From contig JAIRRI010000193.1 of the NCBI GenBank assembly GCA_031256055.1, positions 1 to 42,279 of the forward strand: DNA of 42,279 bases, given 5' to 3'. Of the stretch, positions 7,728 through 20,315 are shown one piece after another (the stretch's first letter is position 1; every line of letters begins with the position of its first letter). The position numbers and the translations under genes are program-made. Source of the stretch: Bacteroidales bacterium. Lineage in GTDB: Bacteria > Bacteroidota > Bacteroidia > Bacteroidales > P3. The notes under the pieces are model-generated. The model was given only the letters and a program-made list of their open reading frames with translations. It had not been told where the DNA came from and searched no databases.

Positions 7728-9346
7728 AACACTTGTATTTACATAAGGTTGGGATTGGATTTTTTATTGCAACAATGATTTGCATATGCGCGACGTTGTA
7801 TTTTGTATCGTCATTCAAAAACTTGCGAAATACGCAAAAGCAGTTGGACGAAGCCTATCGTATTTTTGAAAAAACGAATGAATTGGTGGCTTCATTAAAT
7901 GTAGCGCAAACCTTCGGCGAACGATATATTATTACTCAAAATGCCGATTTTTTACAGAGTTATCGCACCGAGGTCGACAACGGCTTTCGAGTGATGGATA
8001 CGTTGTTTTCGGAATTACCCGAAACACAGCAAAATCAATTGTTGGCATTGGCTGATTTATTTGAACAAAAAGAAATTTTATTGCAAAAATTCTCAAGCAG
8101 AGCGTATTTTACAACTTATACGAATCTCTTATTCGAACATCCGCAAATACCTGTTGACAAAGGCAATGAGCAACCTCGTGTAGAATCCACAATAGAAGTT
8201 GACACAACATTTGTGCGGAATGATCGCCGATTTTTCCGAAGATTATTTTCAAGCAGACAAGAGCCTACGCAGATTATTACCATTCGTCAAAGTGATACGA
8301 TTATTTCCGAACTGATCAGTCCACATCCTTCTGCTGCGGGAGCGGTTGACACCTTACTTCGAACGCTTGAACAAAATCAACGAAGACAACTCAAATCCCT
8401 CGAAAAGCAATATATTGCACTACTTTCAGCAGACCAAAAAATCGGACAAGATATTTCCGCTGTTTTAATTCTATTGCATGAAACCGCGCTAAATCGAGTG
8501 ATTGAGATGTTGTCGCAAAAAGATAGTTCGAGTAGGAAAGTTTTATTTGCGGGAATATTAGCGTTTTTTGTAGTATCTGTAGTTGTTTTCATAATTTTTC
8601 GAAGTGCCGAAAAGAATTTGCGTCAATCTCGCAAATTGGCAGAATCCAAGCGGATTACCGAAGAATTGATGCAAAGCAGACACCAACTGCTTTTATCAAT
8701 TTCCCATGATATCAAAGCACCGCTGTGTTCAATTTTGAGTTATTTGGAATTTTGGGATAAAGACGATTTATCTGCGGAAGAAATTCGCCAACTTTCTTCC
8801 ATGCAAAATTCGGCAACGCACATTTTGGATATGCTGACTAATTTGCTTGAATTTTCACGTTTGGAACAAAAGAAAACGCAAATTCAAAACCAAACTATTG
8901 AGCCAATTCCGTTGTTTTTGGAAATTGTGGACTTATTCAAACCTATGGCGGACGGCAAACAACTCAAGTTTTTATACCATTTCGAAAATTTAGACCATTG
9001 TCTAATTACGATTGATGCGTTGAAACTTCGTCAAATCGTAACCAATCTGATTTCAAACGCCATAAAATACACCACACAAGGCGAAGTTCAACTTTTTGTA
9101 GCCCTTTTAGATGATCCAACACGTTTAAAAATTAGTATATCCGACACAGGAATCGGCATTCCAAAAGAAAAGTTAGACACTATTTTCGATCCGTTTTTAC
9201 AATTTGAAAACCGTTCTGCAAACGTTGAGGGAAGCGGGTTTGGTTTGTTTGTGGTAATCGGTTTGGTCGATGTGATGAACGGAACGATCAACGTTCAATC
9301 TACCGAAAAAGGTACAACGTTTGATGTGGAACTTCCCGTGTTATGA
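7724..9346 (+). CDS. Membrane sensor histidine kinase (orphan)
   Basis: 540 aa. A membrane segment at residues 10-30 and another at about 273-292 bracket a roughly 240-residue periplasmic sensor region that matches no domain I can name. A linker (293-325) leads into the HisKA dimerisation domain with phospho-acceptor His328 (SISHDIKAPLCSILSY). The HATPase domain follows: N-box NLISNAIKYT (441-450), G1 DTGIGIP (474-480), F-box IFDPFLQF and G2 GSGFGLFVV (503-511). No receiver domain is fused and no response regulator lies nearby, so its partner is unknown. Its ATG overlaps the EEP stop (ATGA), and its own promoter box lies inside that gene. Confidence 0.92.
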   Translation: MKHLYLHKVGIGFFIATMICICATLYFVSSFKNLRNTQKQLDEAYRIFEKTNELVASLNVAQTFGERYIITQNADFLQSYRTEVDNGFRVMDTLFSELPETQQNQLLALADLFEQKEILLQKFSSRAYFTTYTNLLFEHPQIPVDKGNEQPRVESTIEVDTTFVRNDRRFFRRLFSSRQEPTQIITIRQSDTIISELISPHPSAAGAVDTLLRTLEQNQRRQLKSLEKQYIALLSADQKIGQDISAVLILLHETALNRVIEMLSQKDSSSRKVLFAGILAFFVVSVVVFIIFRSAEKNLRQSRKLAESKRITEELMQSRHQLLLSISHDIKAPLCSILSYLEFWDKDDLSAEEIRQLSSMQNSATHILDMLTNLLEFSRLEQKKTQIQNQTIEPIPLFLEIVDLFKPMADGKQLKFLYHFENLDHCLITIDALKLRQIVTNLISNAIKYTTQGEVQLFVALLDDPTRLKISISDTGIGIPKEKLDTIFDPFLQFENRSANVEGSGFGLFVVIGLVDVMNGTINVQSTEKGTTFDVELPVL

Positions 9347-9369
9347 TGATGCTGAACTTGAAAATAATC

Positions 9370-10122
9370 CTATTTCAAATATTTTAATCCGGCTCGAACG
9401 CAATAATTCAAAAAATAATACAAAGCCGCTACTATACTTAGTTTTTCGACATTTCGATAAATAGTCCAAGTCCATTTTGAAGCCAGTATTTTGTTCGCCG
9501 ATAACGATTTTTTTCGTTCTCGGTATAAAACCGTTACAGTATTTGTATTTTTTGCCAAATAACCTTGTTTCAAAATGGATAGCCAAAAAACAAAATCCTC
9601 GTGTCCGATTTCCTGAAAATAAACTTTTCCGACTTTTTTTGTGTCATAAATTCCTGCTGAAGTTCGGATGGTGTTTTCTTTCAAAAGTTCTTTGTAAGAC
9701 GCTGTTTTTGGTGCTATAACGATTCGGTTTTTTCGCTCTCCTATTTCATTTATTTTTTCGTGATTGGAAAAAACAATAGCCGTTGTTTCATCCGAAAAAA
9801 GTTCGATTTGCTGCTCTAATTTAGTCGGCAACCAAACATCATCGCTATCTAAAAAAGCAATGAACCGGCCATTGGCTTTTTCAATCGCAATATTTCTCGG
9901 AATTGTTGCCCCTCCAGAAGGAACATCTGTTTTATAGTAACTGATTCGTTTATCTTTTTCGCAATACGATCGAATAAGTTCTGCAGAACGATCGGTTGAA
10001 CCATCATCAACAACAAACATTTCCCAGTTTTGATAAGACTGCGACAATACAGATTCTATGGCTTGACCAATATATTTTTCGTCGTTATAGCAAGGTGTTA
10101 TGATGGAAACTAAATCATTCAT
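9370..10122 (-). CDS. Glycosyltransferase family 2
   Basis: 250 aa from the ATG at 10122. GT-A motifs are intact: VSIITPCYNDEKYI (5-18), FVVDDGSTDRS (36-46), ATIPRNIAI (72-80), and the metal-binding FLDSDDVWLPTK (90-101). A later acidic segment QEIGHEDFVFWLSIL resembles the acceptor-site ED-motif of sugar transferases such as WaaV/LgtF-type enzymes, so transfer to an LPS or capsule sugar is likely; the exact linkage is unknown. The open frame extends to 10149, but those first codons (MYLCKK...) are just the translated promoter box at 10139-10146. It is convergent with the histidine kinase gene, 23 bases away. Confidence 0.9.
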   Translation of the reverse strand: MNDLVSIITPCYNDEKYIGQAIESVLSQSYQNWEMFVVDDGSTDRSAELIRSYCEKDKRISYYKTDVPSGGATIPRNIAIEKANGRFIAFLDSDDVWLPTKLEQQIELFSDETTAIVFSNHEKINEIGERKNRIVIAPKTASYKELLKENTIRTSAGIYDTKKVGKVYFQEIGHEDFVFWLSILKQGYLAKNTNTVTVLYRERKKSLSANKILASKWTWTIYRNVEKLSIVAALYYFLNYCVRAGLKYLK

Positions 10123-10138
10123 TGGGATAGATTTTTTG

Positions 10139-10146
10139 CAAAGATA
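10139..10146 (-). promoter_or_regulatory. -7 promoter box (TATCTTTG) of the second GT2 gene
   Basis: TATCTTTG on the minus strand, 16 bases before the ATG at 10122. It decides the start, because the longer frame begins within this box. Confidence 0.75.
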
Positions 10147-10164
10147 CAAAAAATGTTTGAAATG

Positions 10165-10241
10165 TTTAATCGTTTAGTTGTTTAATTGTTGTTTTTTAGC
10201 ATATTAACAATTCAAACAATTAAACAACTTAAACGATTAAA
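10165..10241. repeat. AT-rich hairpin between divergent promoters
   Basis: The 26-base left arm (10165-10190) and the 27-base right arm (10215-10241) are complementary except for one extra base, around a 24-base loop. The word GTTGTTTAATTGTT recurs. It sits between the divergent GT2 promoter (10139-10146) and valS promoter (10275-10282). Confidence 0.8.
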
Positions 10242-10274
10242 AAAATGAAATGTTCACATTTCAATTTTTTTTTG

Positions 10275-10282
10275 TATCTTTG
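10275..10282 (+). promoter_or_regulatory. -7 promoter box (TATCTTTG) of valS
   Basis: TATCTTTG, 19 bases before the valS ATG at 10302, preceded by a T-run. It probably drives valS and the downstream permease and ligA genes. Confidence 0.7.
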
Positions 10283-10301
10283 TAAGTTAAAACAATGAGA
10301 T

Positions 10302-12959
10302 ATGAAAAACGACGAGATTGCTTTAAAATACAGTCCGCAAGATATTGAAGATAAATGGTACAGCCATTGGCTGGAAAAAAAATATTTTCACTCCGAACCC
10401 GATGATAGAGAGCCTTATTGCATTGTGATGCCACCTCCAAACGTTACGGGCGTGCTTCACATGGGGCACATGCTCAACAACACGATCCAAGACGTTTTGA
10501 TACGCAGGGCGCGAATGCAAGATAAAAATGCGTGTTGGGTGCCCGGAACAGACCATGCGTCAATCGCCACGGAAGCCAAGGTTGTGGCGAAATTAAAAGA
10601 GGAAGGTATTGATAAAAAAGATTTATCTCGTGAGGAATTTTTGAAACACGCTTGGGAGTGGAAAGAAAAACATGGTGGAATTATCCTTGAACAACTTAAA
10701 AAATTAGGTGCTTCGTGCGATTGGAAACGTACCAAATTCACAATGGATGAGGATTTGTACGAATCGGTGATTGATGTGTTTATTGATCTTTACAACAAGG
10801 GTTTGATTTATCGCGGTGTTCGCATGGTGAACTGGGATCCAAGTGCATTGACAGCTGTTTCCGATGAGGAAGTTATTCACAAAGAAATTCAAAGCAAATT
10901 ATATCATCTCAAATATCCGATTGTTGGCGAAAAAGATGCATTCGTAACGATCGCAACTACGCGTCCCGAAACGATTTTGGGCGATACAGCTGTGTGTTGC
11001 CATCCTGAAGATGAACGTTTTTTGCATCTCAAAGGGAAGTCGGTGATTATTCCACTTGTCAATCGGGAAATTCCGATTATTTTTGATGAATACGTAGATC
11101 GGGAATTTGGTACAGGTTGCTTGAAAATCACGCCTGCACACGATATTAACGATTATCATATCGGTATCAAACATAAATTGCCGAGTGTTGATATTTTTAA
11201 CGATAACGGAACAATCAACGAAAAAATCGGCTTGTATGCTGGAAAAGATCGTTTTGATGTTCGTAAAGAAATTGCTGTAGATCTTGAAAAATCAGGATAT
11301 TTAGTGAAAGTTGAAGACTATGTAAACAAAGTTGGTTTTTCCGAACGCACCAATGCGGTGATTGAACCAAAACTCTCGTTGCAATGGTTTTTGAATATGC
11401 AAGACATCGCCAAACCTGCGTTAGACGTGGTAATGAATGATACTGTCCAATTCCATCCCGCAAAATTCAAAAACACGTATCGCCATTGGATGGAGAATGT
11501 GAAAGACTGGAACATTTCTCGTCAATTGTGGTGGGGACAACGGATTCCGGCGTTTTATGCACCGAATGGTGAGGTTGTAGTGGCAAAAACGAAAGAGGAG
11601 GCGTTTGAAAAATTGAAAATGGAGAATGGAGAATTGAGAATTGAAGACGTTAGACAAGATGAGGATGTTTTGGACACCTGGTTTTCGTCGTGGTTGTGGC
11701 CCATCTCTGTGTTTGATGGCATTCGAAATCCCGACAACAAAGATTTCAAATATTACTATCCAACCAGCGATTTGGTTTCTGCACCGGATATTTTGTTTTT
11801 TTGGATAGCACGAATGATTATTGCAGGATTGGAATACTCGCACAAAATACCATTCAAAAATGTGTATTTAACAGGAATGGTTCGTGATAAATTAGGACGA
11901 AAAATGTCGAAATCCCTAGGAAATTCGCCCGATCCGCTGGATTTGATAAGAATTTACGGCGCAGATGGTGTACGTGTCGGGATGCTCCTCACCTCTCCTG
12001 CCGGAAACGATTTGCCGTTTGATGAAACGCTTTGCGAACAAGGTCGAAATTTTTGCAACAAAATTTGGAATGCGATGCGTTTGGTAAACGGTTGGGAAGT
12101 TTCAAACACTATCGAACAGCCTGAATATGCTAAGATTTCCATTGATTGGTTTGATGCAAAACTAAACGAACAATTAGCTATCATCGAAGATCATTTTGCA
12201 AAATATCGCCTCAGCGATGCGTTGATGGCAACTTACAAATTGGTTTGGGATGATTTTTGTTCGTGGTATTTGGAAATGATCAAACCTGCGTATTTGCAAC
12301 CAATAGACTCTGACACGCGTTTAATAACACTTAGTTTTTTCGATGAATTGTTGCAATTATTACATCCGTTTATGCCGTTTATTACGGAAGAAATTTGGCA
12401 TATTCTTGGTGTTGATGGCAAAAAATTTGGTATTGAAGATGAACCTGACGACGACATCATTATTTCGGAATTTCCGAAATCAGAAGTTTTTGACGAATCT
12501 CTCATTGTTAAATTCGAAATCGCACAACAAATTATTACAGAAATCCGAACTATTCGCAAAGAAAAAAACATCCCACAAAAAGATGCTCTAACGTTGTTTG
12601 TGAAAAAAAATAACGAACAACCCGAAACTCTTTTTGATAGCGTGATTCAGAAACTTTGCAATCTCGAAAAATTGGAAAATATTTCCAAAAAATTGGAAAA
12701 TGCATCTACGTTTATTGTCAAATCAACCGAATATTTCATTCCTCTCGGCGATAAAATTGATAAAGAAGCCGAAAAAACAAAGCTTTTATCCGAACTTAAA
12801 CAAGCCGAAAACCTGCTTCATTCCACGCAATCCAAACTTTCGAACGAACGTTTTGTAAGCAGCGCACCCGAACAAGTCATTACACTCGAGCGCAAAAAAC
12901 AAAGTGATGCGCAGCAAAAAATAGACGTGATTAATAAACAACTTGAACAACTGAATTAA
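10302..12959 (+). CDS. valS: Valyl-tRNA synthetase
   Basis: 885 aa, normal length. It charges tRNA-Val with valine in the cytoplasm. The class I signature [17 protein letters not shown] (44-60) contains the HIGH-type HMGH, and KMSKS is at 534-538. The CP1 editing domain carries [13 protein letters not shown] and [17 protein letters not shown]. The C-terminal 70 residues form the usual ValS coiled coil ([17 protein letters not shown]...). Residues about 437-449 ([12 protein letters not shown]) sit just before [10 protein letters not shown]. They are encoded by a tandem-like GGAGAATGGAGAATTGAGAA tract that looks like an intergenic repeat captured in frame. It is the first gene of a tight run: the permease starts 2 bases after its stop. 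Confidence 0.98.
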   Translation: MKNDEIALKYSPQDIEDKWYSHWLEKKYFHSEPDDREPYCIVMPPPNVTGVLHMGHMLNNTIQDVLIRRARMQDKNACWVPGTDHASIATEAKVVAKLKEEGIDKKDLSREEFLKHAWEWKEKHGGIILEQLKKLGASCDWKRTKFTMDEDLYESVIDVFIDLYNKGLIYRGVRMVNWDPSALTAVSDEEVIHKEIQSKLYHLKYPIVGEKDAFVTIATTRPETILGDTAVCCHPEDERFLHLKGKSVIIPLVNREIPIIFDEYVDREFGTGCLKITPAHDINDYHIGIKHKLPSVDIFNDNGTINEKIGLYAGKDRFDVRKEIAVDLEKSGYLVKVEDYVNKVGFSERTNAVIEPKLSLQWFLNMQDIAKPALDVVMNDTVQFHPAKFKNTYRHWMENVKDWNISRQLWWGQRIPAFYAPNGEVVVAKTKEEAFEKLKMENGELRIEDVRQDEDVLDTWFSSWLWPISVFDGIRNPDNKDFKYYYPTSDLVSAPDILFFWIARMIIAGLEYSHKIPFKNVYLTGMVRDKLGRKMSKSLGNSPDPLDLIRIYGADGVRVGMLLTSPAGNDLPFDETLCEQGRNFCNKIWNAMRLVNGWEVSNTIEQPEYAKISIDWFDAKLNEQLAIIEDHFAKYRLSDALMATYKLVWDDFCSWYLEMIKPAYLQPIDSDTRLITLSFFDELLQLLHPFMPFITEEIWHILGVDGKKFGIEDEPDDDIIISEFPKSEVFDESLIVKFEIAQQIITEIRTIRKEKNIPQKDALTLFVKKNNEQPETLFDSVIQKLCNLEKLENISKKLENASTFIVKSTEYFIPLGDKIDKEAEKTKLLSELKQAENLLHSTQSKLSNERFVSSAPEQVITLERKKQSDAQQKIDVINKQLEQLN
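11612..11644 (+). repeat. Purine-rich repeat embedded in valS
   Basis: ATTGAAAATGGAGAATGGAG followed by AATTGAGAATTGA: short imperfect direct repeats of GGAGAAT and TTGAGAA. The frame is kept and gives residues with MENGELRIE, the typical translation of intergenic repeats of this word. Confidence 0.5.
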
Positions 12960-12961
12960 CC

Positions 12962-17187
<4,226 letters not shown>

Positions 17188-17198
17188 TTTATAGGTAA

Positions 17199-17229
17199 AA
17201 AAAACTTCGCCGGTTAAGCGAAGTTTTTT
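17199..17229. terminator. Bidirectional intrinsic terminator after tonB
   Basis: AAAAAACTTCGC (17199-17210) pairs with GCGAAGTTTTTT (17218-17229) around a 7-base loop. A run of A on one side and T on the other gives terminators in both directions. It lies between the tonB stop and the NlpC start on the minus strand. Confidence 0.85.
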
Positions 17230-17248
17230 AGTTTATAACATCTCAACA

Positions 17249-17938
17249 TTAGCCGGTTAATGTGAATCTAATCGGCAAGTTGAATTGTACACGAACCGCT
17301 TTTCCGCGCTGTTTTCCGGGTGACCATCTTGGCATGTTTTGCACTACGCGAATAGCCTCTTCGTCTGCACCACCGCCGATTCCACGAACTACTCTTACAT
17401 CGGTAATACGGCCATCTCTTTCAACAACAAAAGTAAGGTGAACTGTACCTTGAATTCCAGCTTCACGAGCAAGTGGAGGATATCTAATGTTATCTCGCAA
17501 GTATTTCATACGTGCTTCATCGCCACCCGGAAAACCGGCATTCTCTTCTACTATAATGAAAATTTCTTCTTCGTCTTGCACCACTTCTGCTACTATATCC
17601 GGAGCAACATAGGCTTCAACTATCTCATTAGTAGATATTTCAGCACTGATTTCTATTTCGTTTTCAATCTCTTTACTGTCGTCTACAATAGTCAAATCCG
17701 TAGGAATTTCCATTGGAGGTGGAGGTGGAGGTGGAGGTGGAGGCGGCTCCACAAAGGTAGCGATTATATCTTCTTCATCAGCAGCAGCAGTTCTGCCAAT
17801 GTCGGATATATCTTTTGCATCGTAAGATTTCCATTCAAAAGCAATCAATACGATAGCCAGTGTAAACACTAACCCAATCTGTAAAAAGAGACCTTTTTTG
17901 TTCTCAAGGTCGGCTTTTTCTGTTTTTCTCTTTTCCAT
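17249..17938 (-). CDS. TonB energy transducer
   Basis: 229 aa. A short basic cytoplasmic start is followed by one membrane segment (about 20-38). A periplasmic linker has eleven consecutive prolines (about 67-77) encoded by tandem GGTGGA-type hexamers, then acidic residues. The TonB C-terminal domain occupies about 140-229: FPGGDEARMKYLRDNIRYPP, ARE AGIQGTVHLTFVV, GGADEEAIRVVQNMPRWSPG and VRVQFNLPIRF. It couples the ExbBD proton motor to outer-membrane TonB-dependent or SusC-like receptors. No exbB/exbD or receptor gene is adjacent. It has its own complete promoter at 17982-18013 and a terminator right after it, so it is a single-gene unit. The proline tract may vary in length between strains. 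Confidence 0.95.
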   Translation of the reverse strand: MEKRKTEKADLENKKGLFLQIGLVFTLAIVLIAFEWKSYDAKDISDIGRTAAADEEDIIATFVEPPPPPPPPPPPMEIPTDLTIVDDSKEIENEIEISAEISTNEIVEAYVAPDIVAEVVQDEEEIFIIVEENAGFPGGDEARMKYLRDNIRYPPLAREAGIQGTVHLTFVVERDGRITDVRVVRGIGGGADEEAIRVVQNMPRWSPGKQRGKAVRVQFNLPIRFTLTG

Positions 17939-17981
17939 GACAATTACTTTTTATGTGAAACCATGTATAGATTTTTCATGT

Positions 17982-18013
17982 CAAAGTTAGCACTTTTTTT
18001 TGAAAAAACCAAA
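17982..18013 (-). promoter_or_regulatory. Complete promoter of tonB (-33 TTTG, -7 TAACTTTG)
   Basis: On the minus strand TTTG (18010-18013) and TAACTTTG (17982-17989) are separated by 20 bases, and the tonB ATG is 43 bases further on at 17938. Confidence 0.75.
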
Positions 18014-18061
18014 TTTTTTGAAAAAAAAATATTCACTAATTTTTATAATACTGAAATTCAA

Positions 18062-18667
18062 TCACAAGCAAGATTGCACATATTGTCCCAAAATATCAAT
18101 TGCGACGTGATTTTGGCCACCTTCGGGAATGATGATATCGGCAAAACGTTTGCTTGGTTCGATAAATTGCGAATGCATGAGTTTGACTTTTTGTTCGTAG
18201 TGCTCCATCGCTTCGATGTAGGAACGTCCACGCTCTTGCGTATCTCGACGCATGATGCGCATTACGCGATCATCAGCCTCAGCATCCACAAATATTTTTA
18301 TGTCCAAACGTTTCAGAACTTCGGGCTGAGTGAAAATCAAGATACCTTCAACAATAATCACATTTTGCGAACAAATGGTGGTGGTTGCTTTCAAACGACT
18401 TGTTGTAACATAGTCGTAGTGCGGCATTTCGATACAATGGCCGGCTTTTAATTCATCCAAATGTTTCACTAATAAATCAAATTCGATCGCATCGGGATGA
18501 TCAAAATTGTGATGTTTGATTTGATCCGGTGTCAAATGGCTTGTGTCTTTGTAATAGGCATCTTGCGATACAATAGACACACTTCCTCTCGGAAATTTGT
18601 TCATGATTTTTTTTACGACGGTTGTTTTTCCTGAACCTGAACCGCCTGCAATGCCGATAATGATCAT
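18062..18667 (-). CDS. udk: Uridine kinase
   Basis: 201 aa from the ATG at 18667. The P-loop GIAGGSGSGKTT is at residues 5-16. The other uridine/cytidine kinase marks follow: SQDAYYKD (substrate pocket), NFDHPDAIEFDLL, PHYDYVTTSRL, VIIVEGILIF (Walker B-like), VDAEADDRVMRIMRRDTQERGRS and a typical C-terminus. It phosphorylates uridine and cytidine in pyrimidine salvage. The frame is open to 18700, but the extra residues come from sequence next to palindrome P2; the conserved MIIIGIAGG start is used here. It follows the CoA-transferase gene by 47 bases on the same strand and may share its transcript. Confidence 0.95.
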   Translation of the reverse strand: MIIIGIAGGSGSGKTTVVKKIMNKFPRGSVSIVSQDAYYKDTSHLTPDQIKHHNFDHPDAIEFDLLVKHLDELKAGHCIEMPHYDYVTTSRLKATTTICSQNVIIVEGILIFTQPEVLKRLDIKIFVDAEADDRVMRIMRRDTQERGRSYIEAMEHYEQKVKLMHSQFIEPSKRFADIIIPEGGQNHVAIDILGQYVQSCL

Positions 18668-18682
18668 GGTGTATGTGTTTGA

Positions 18683-18708
18683 TAGGGGCGTTGCGCGCAA
18701 CGCCCCTA
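18683..18708. repeat. Short perfect palindrome P2
   Basis: 26 bases, fully self-complementary: TAGGGGCGTTGCG followed by its reverse complement. It sits in the 47-base gap between the CoA-transferase and udk genes. Confidence 0.85.
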
Positions 18709-18714
18709 CAATTT

Positions 18715-20010
18715 TTATCCTACGAAATAAAAATGTGATCCATAACGTTCAAATGCTTCTTTATCCAACTGTTCGCGGTGATTCGGATGTGCGATTGAGA
18801 TGATCAATTTGGCACGTTCTTGCAACGTTTTTCCATACAAATTTACAACACCATATTCGGTGGCAAACCAGTGCATGTTGCTGCGTGTGGTTACAACGCC
18901 TGCACCTAAATTCAGGGTGTTGCAAATTTTGCTCACGCCTTTGTTCGTCACGGAAGGCATGGCAATAATGGGTTTTCCGCCTTTGCTCATTGATGCGCCA
19001 CGAATGAAATCAACTTGTCCGCCAACGCCCGAAAAATGCTTTGTGCCTAATGAATCAGCACACACTTGACCGGTGATGTCGACTTGCAATGCAGAGTTGA
19101 TGGCCGTTACTTTCGGATTTTTGCAAATCACGTTGATATCGTTAGTATAAGCTACATCCTTCATCAACACAGCCGGATTATCATCAATAAAACTGTATAC
19201 TTTATGACTTCCCATCAAAAATGTGGATACAATTTTTCCGGTGTCAATACCTTTTTCCGCACCGTTAATCACACCTTTTTCGTATAAACTCAACACGCCA
19301 TCGGCAAACATTTCGGTATGAACTCCCAAATTTTTATGATTACCCAATTGCGCCAACACAGCATTGGGAATCGCGCCAATTCCCATTTGTAATGTTGCGC
19401 CATCTTCGATTAATGCAGCTACATTTTTTCCGATTTGTGTTTCTATTTCATCGGGTTCAGCGAAATGTGCTTCAATCAGCGGTGTATTATCTTCACAGAA
19501 AATATCAATTTCCGAAAGTCTAATCATACCGTCACCAAAGGATCTCGGCACATTTGGATTGATCACAGCAATCACTGTATCTGCACACTGAACGGCTGCT
19601 AATGTCGCATCCACGGAAGTGCCCATAGATACATAACCATGCTTATCGGGTGGCGAAACTTGAATCATCACCACATTCGGATGACGATACCCTTCGCGAA
19701 TCAAACGCTGTGTTTCGTGCAAAAACACAGGGATATAGTCGGCATAACCGGCTTGCGTATCTTTGCGCACATTGTGCCCAACAAAAAACGAATCCAACTG
19801 AAAAACGCCTTCAAATTCGGCATTTGCGTACGGCGCATCGCCTTCGGTATGGAGATGTTGAATGTGAACATTCTTGAACTCCTTTTTACGTCCGCGTTCG
19901 CACATGGCTTGAATTAATTTTTGCGGAGCAGCAGCAACGCTGTGAATATGGATGATGTCATTGCTTTTAATGACTTTGACTGCCTCTTCGGCTGTTACAA
20001 TTTTTTGCAT
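18715..20010 (-). CDS. Acetyl-CoA hydrolase / 4-hydroxybutyrate CoA-transferase family
   Basis: 431 aa from the ATG at 20010. The fold of class I CoA-transferases is seen in both halves. The expected catalytic glutamate is Glu233 in LGVHTEMFADG, preceded by the CoA-binding GIGAIPNAVLAQLG and followed by FSGVGGQVDFIRGA and NLGAGVVTTRSNMHWFATEYG near the end. It transfers CoA between short-chain acids or hydrolyses acetyl-CoA; homologs often make acetate or butyrate-type fermentation products in Bacteroidota. Substrate cannot be set from sequence. The frame runs on to 20154 only because it enters the remnant pseudogene at 20049-20284; the MQKIVTAEEAV start and promoter at 20035-20042 fix the true start. 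Confidence 0.92.
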   Translation of the reverse strand: MQKIVTAEEAVKVIKSNDIIHIHSVAAAPQKLIQAMCERGRKKEFKNVHIQHLHTEGDAPYANAEFEGVFQLDSFFVGHNVRKDTQAGYADYIPVFLHETQRLIREGYRHPNVVMIQVSPPDKHGYVSMGTSVDATLAAVQCADTVIAVINPNVPRSFGDGMIRLSEIDIFCEDNTPLIEAHFAEPDEIETQIGKNVAALIEDGATLQMGIGAIPNAVLAQLGNHKNLGVHTEMFADGVLSLYEKGVINGAEKGIDTGKIVSTFLMGSHKVYSFIDDNPAVLMKDVAYTNDINVICKNPKVTAINSALQVDITGQVCADSLGTKHFSGVGGQVDFIRGASMSKGGKPIIAMPSVTNKGVSKICNTLNLGAGVVTTRSNMHWFATEYGVVNLYGKTLQERAKLIISIAHPNHREQLDKEAFERYGSHFYFVG

Positions 20011-20034
20011 AGTGGTGTTAGTGTTATTTTTTTG

Positions 20035-20042
20035 CAAAGATA
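20035..20042 (-). promoter_or_regulatory. -7 promoter box (TATCTTTG) of the CoA-transferase gene
   Basis: TATCTTTG on the minus strand, 24 bases before the ATG at 20010. It starts just after the remnant of the AbiEii-like gene. Confidence 0.7.
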
Positions 20043-20048
20043 CGAAAA

Positions 20049-20284
20049 TTACAATTGTTTCACTTCGGCGGTGATGCGTTTTTTGATGCCTGTCCAAGTT
20101 GCAGGAATGAGCATTTTGGGCATAACTTGATTCGGCATCTTCAAGATATGACAAACTTTCTATAGGCTAAAAACGCATCATCATCGTGATATTTTTCAAG
20201 ATATAAATTCATAATATCTTTCATTGAAAAATGGTTTAACAAGAAATAGAGATCTATGAAATCTTTTTTTGAACCTCCTTTTTG
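20049..20284 (-). pseudogene. Eroded C-terminus of an AbiEii/AbiGii-type nucleotidyltransferase toxin
   Basis: This 305-base gap (20011-20315) is not empty. Translated on the minus strand, frame one gives GGSKKDFIDLYFLLNHFSMK and then DIMNLYLEKYHDDDAFLAYRK before a stop (TGA). A second frame continues with SYLEDAES, and a third gives VMPKMLIPATWTGIKKRITA and EVKQL, ending at a TAA (20049-20051). Joined, these pieces match my recollection of the C-terminal layout of AbiEii-type toxins (KKDFxDLYFLL ... YFEDAE ... PMPxMLIPxTW). At least two frameshifts separate them, and the first 200 or so residues of a normal protein are missing, as is any AbiEi antitoxin. It is therefore a dead fragment on the same strand as, and just after, the GH16 gene. 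Confidence 0.65.
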
Positions 20285-20315
20285 TTAAAATAATTAAATA
20301 ATTTTTTTGTTTTCA

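Noticed and set aside
11421-11843. Minus-strand 140-codon frame
   Set aside because: Shadow of valS on the opposite strand with no motif.
17700-17755. Microsatellite or frameshift in the GGTGGA tract
   Set aside because: It encodes the normal polyproline linker of TonB in the correct frame, with no break.
17339-17872. Plus-strand 177-codon frame rich in Trp and Arg
   Set aside because: It is the mirror of the TonB polyproline and flanking codons, not a gene.
17963-18451. Plus-strand 162-codon open frame
   Set aside because: Antisense to udk, no recognisable domain or start signals; the opposite strand is a clear uridine kinase.
20011-20154. 48-residue N-terminal extension of the CoA-transferase
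   Set aside because: It overlaps the promoter box and the AbiEii-like remnant; the family start is at 20010.
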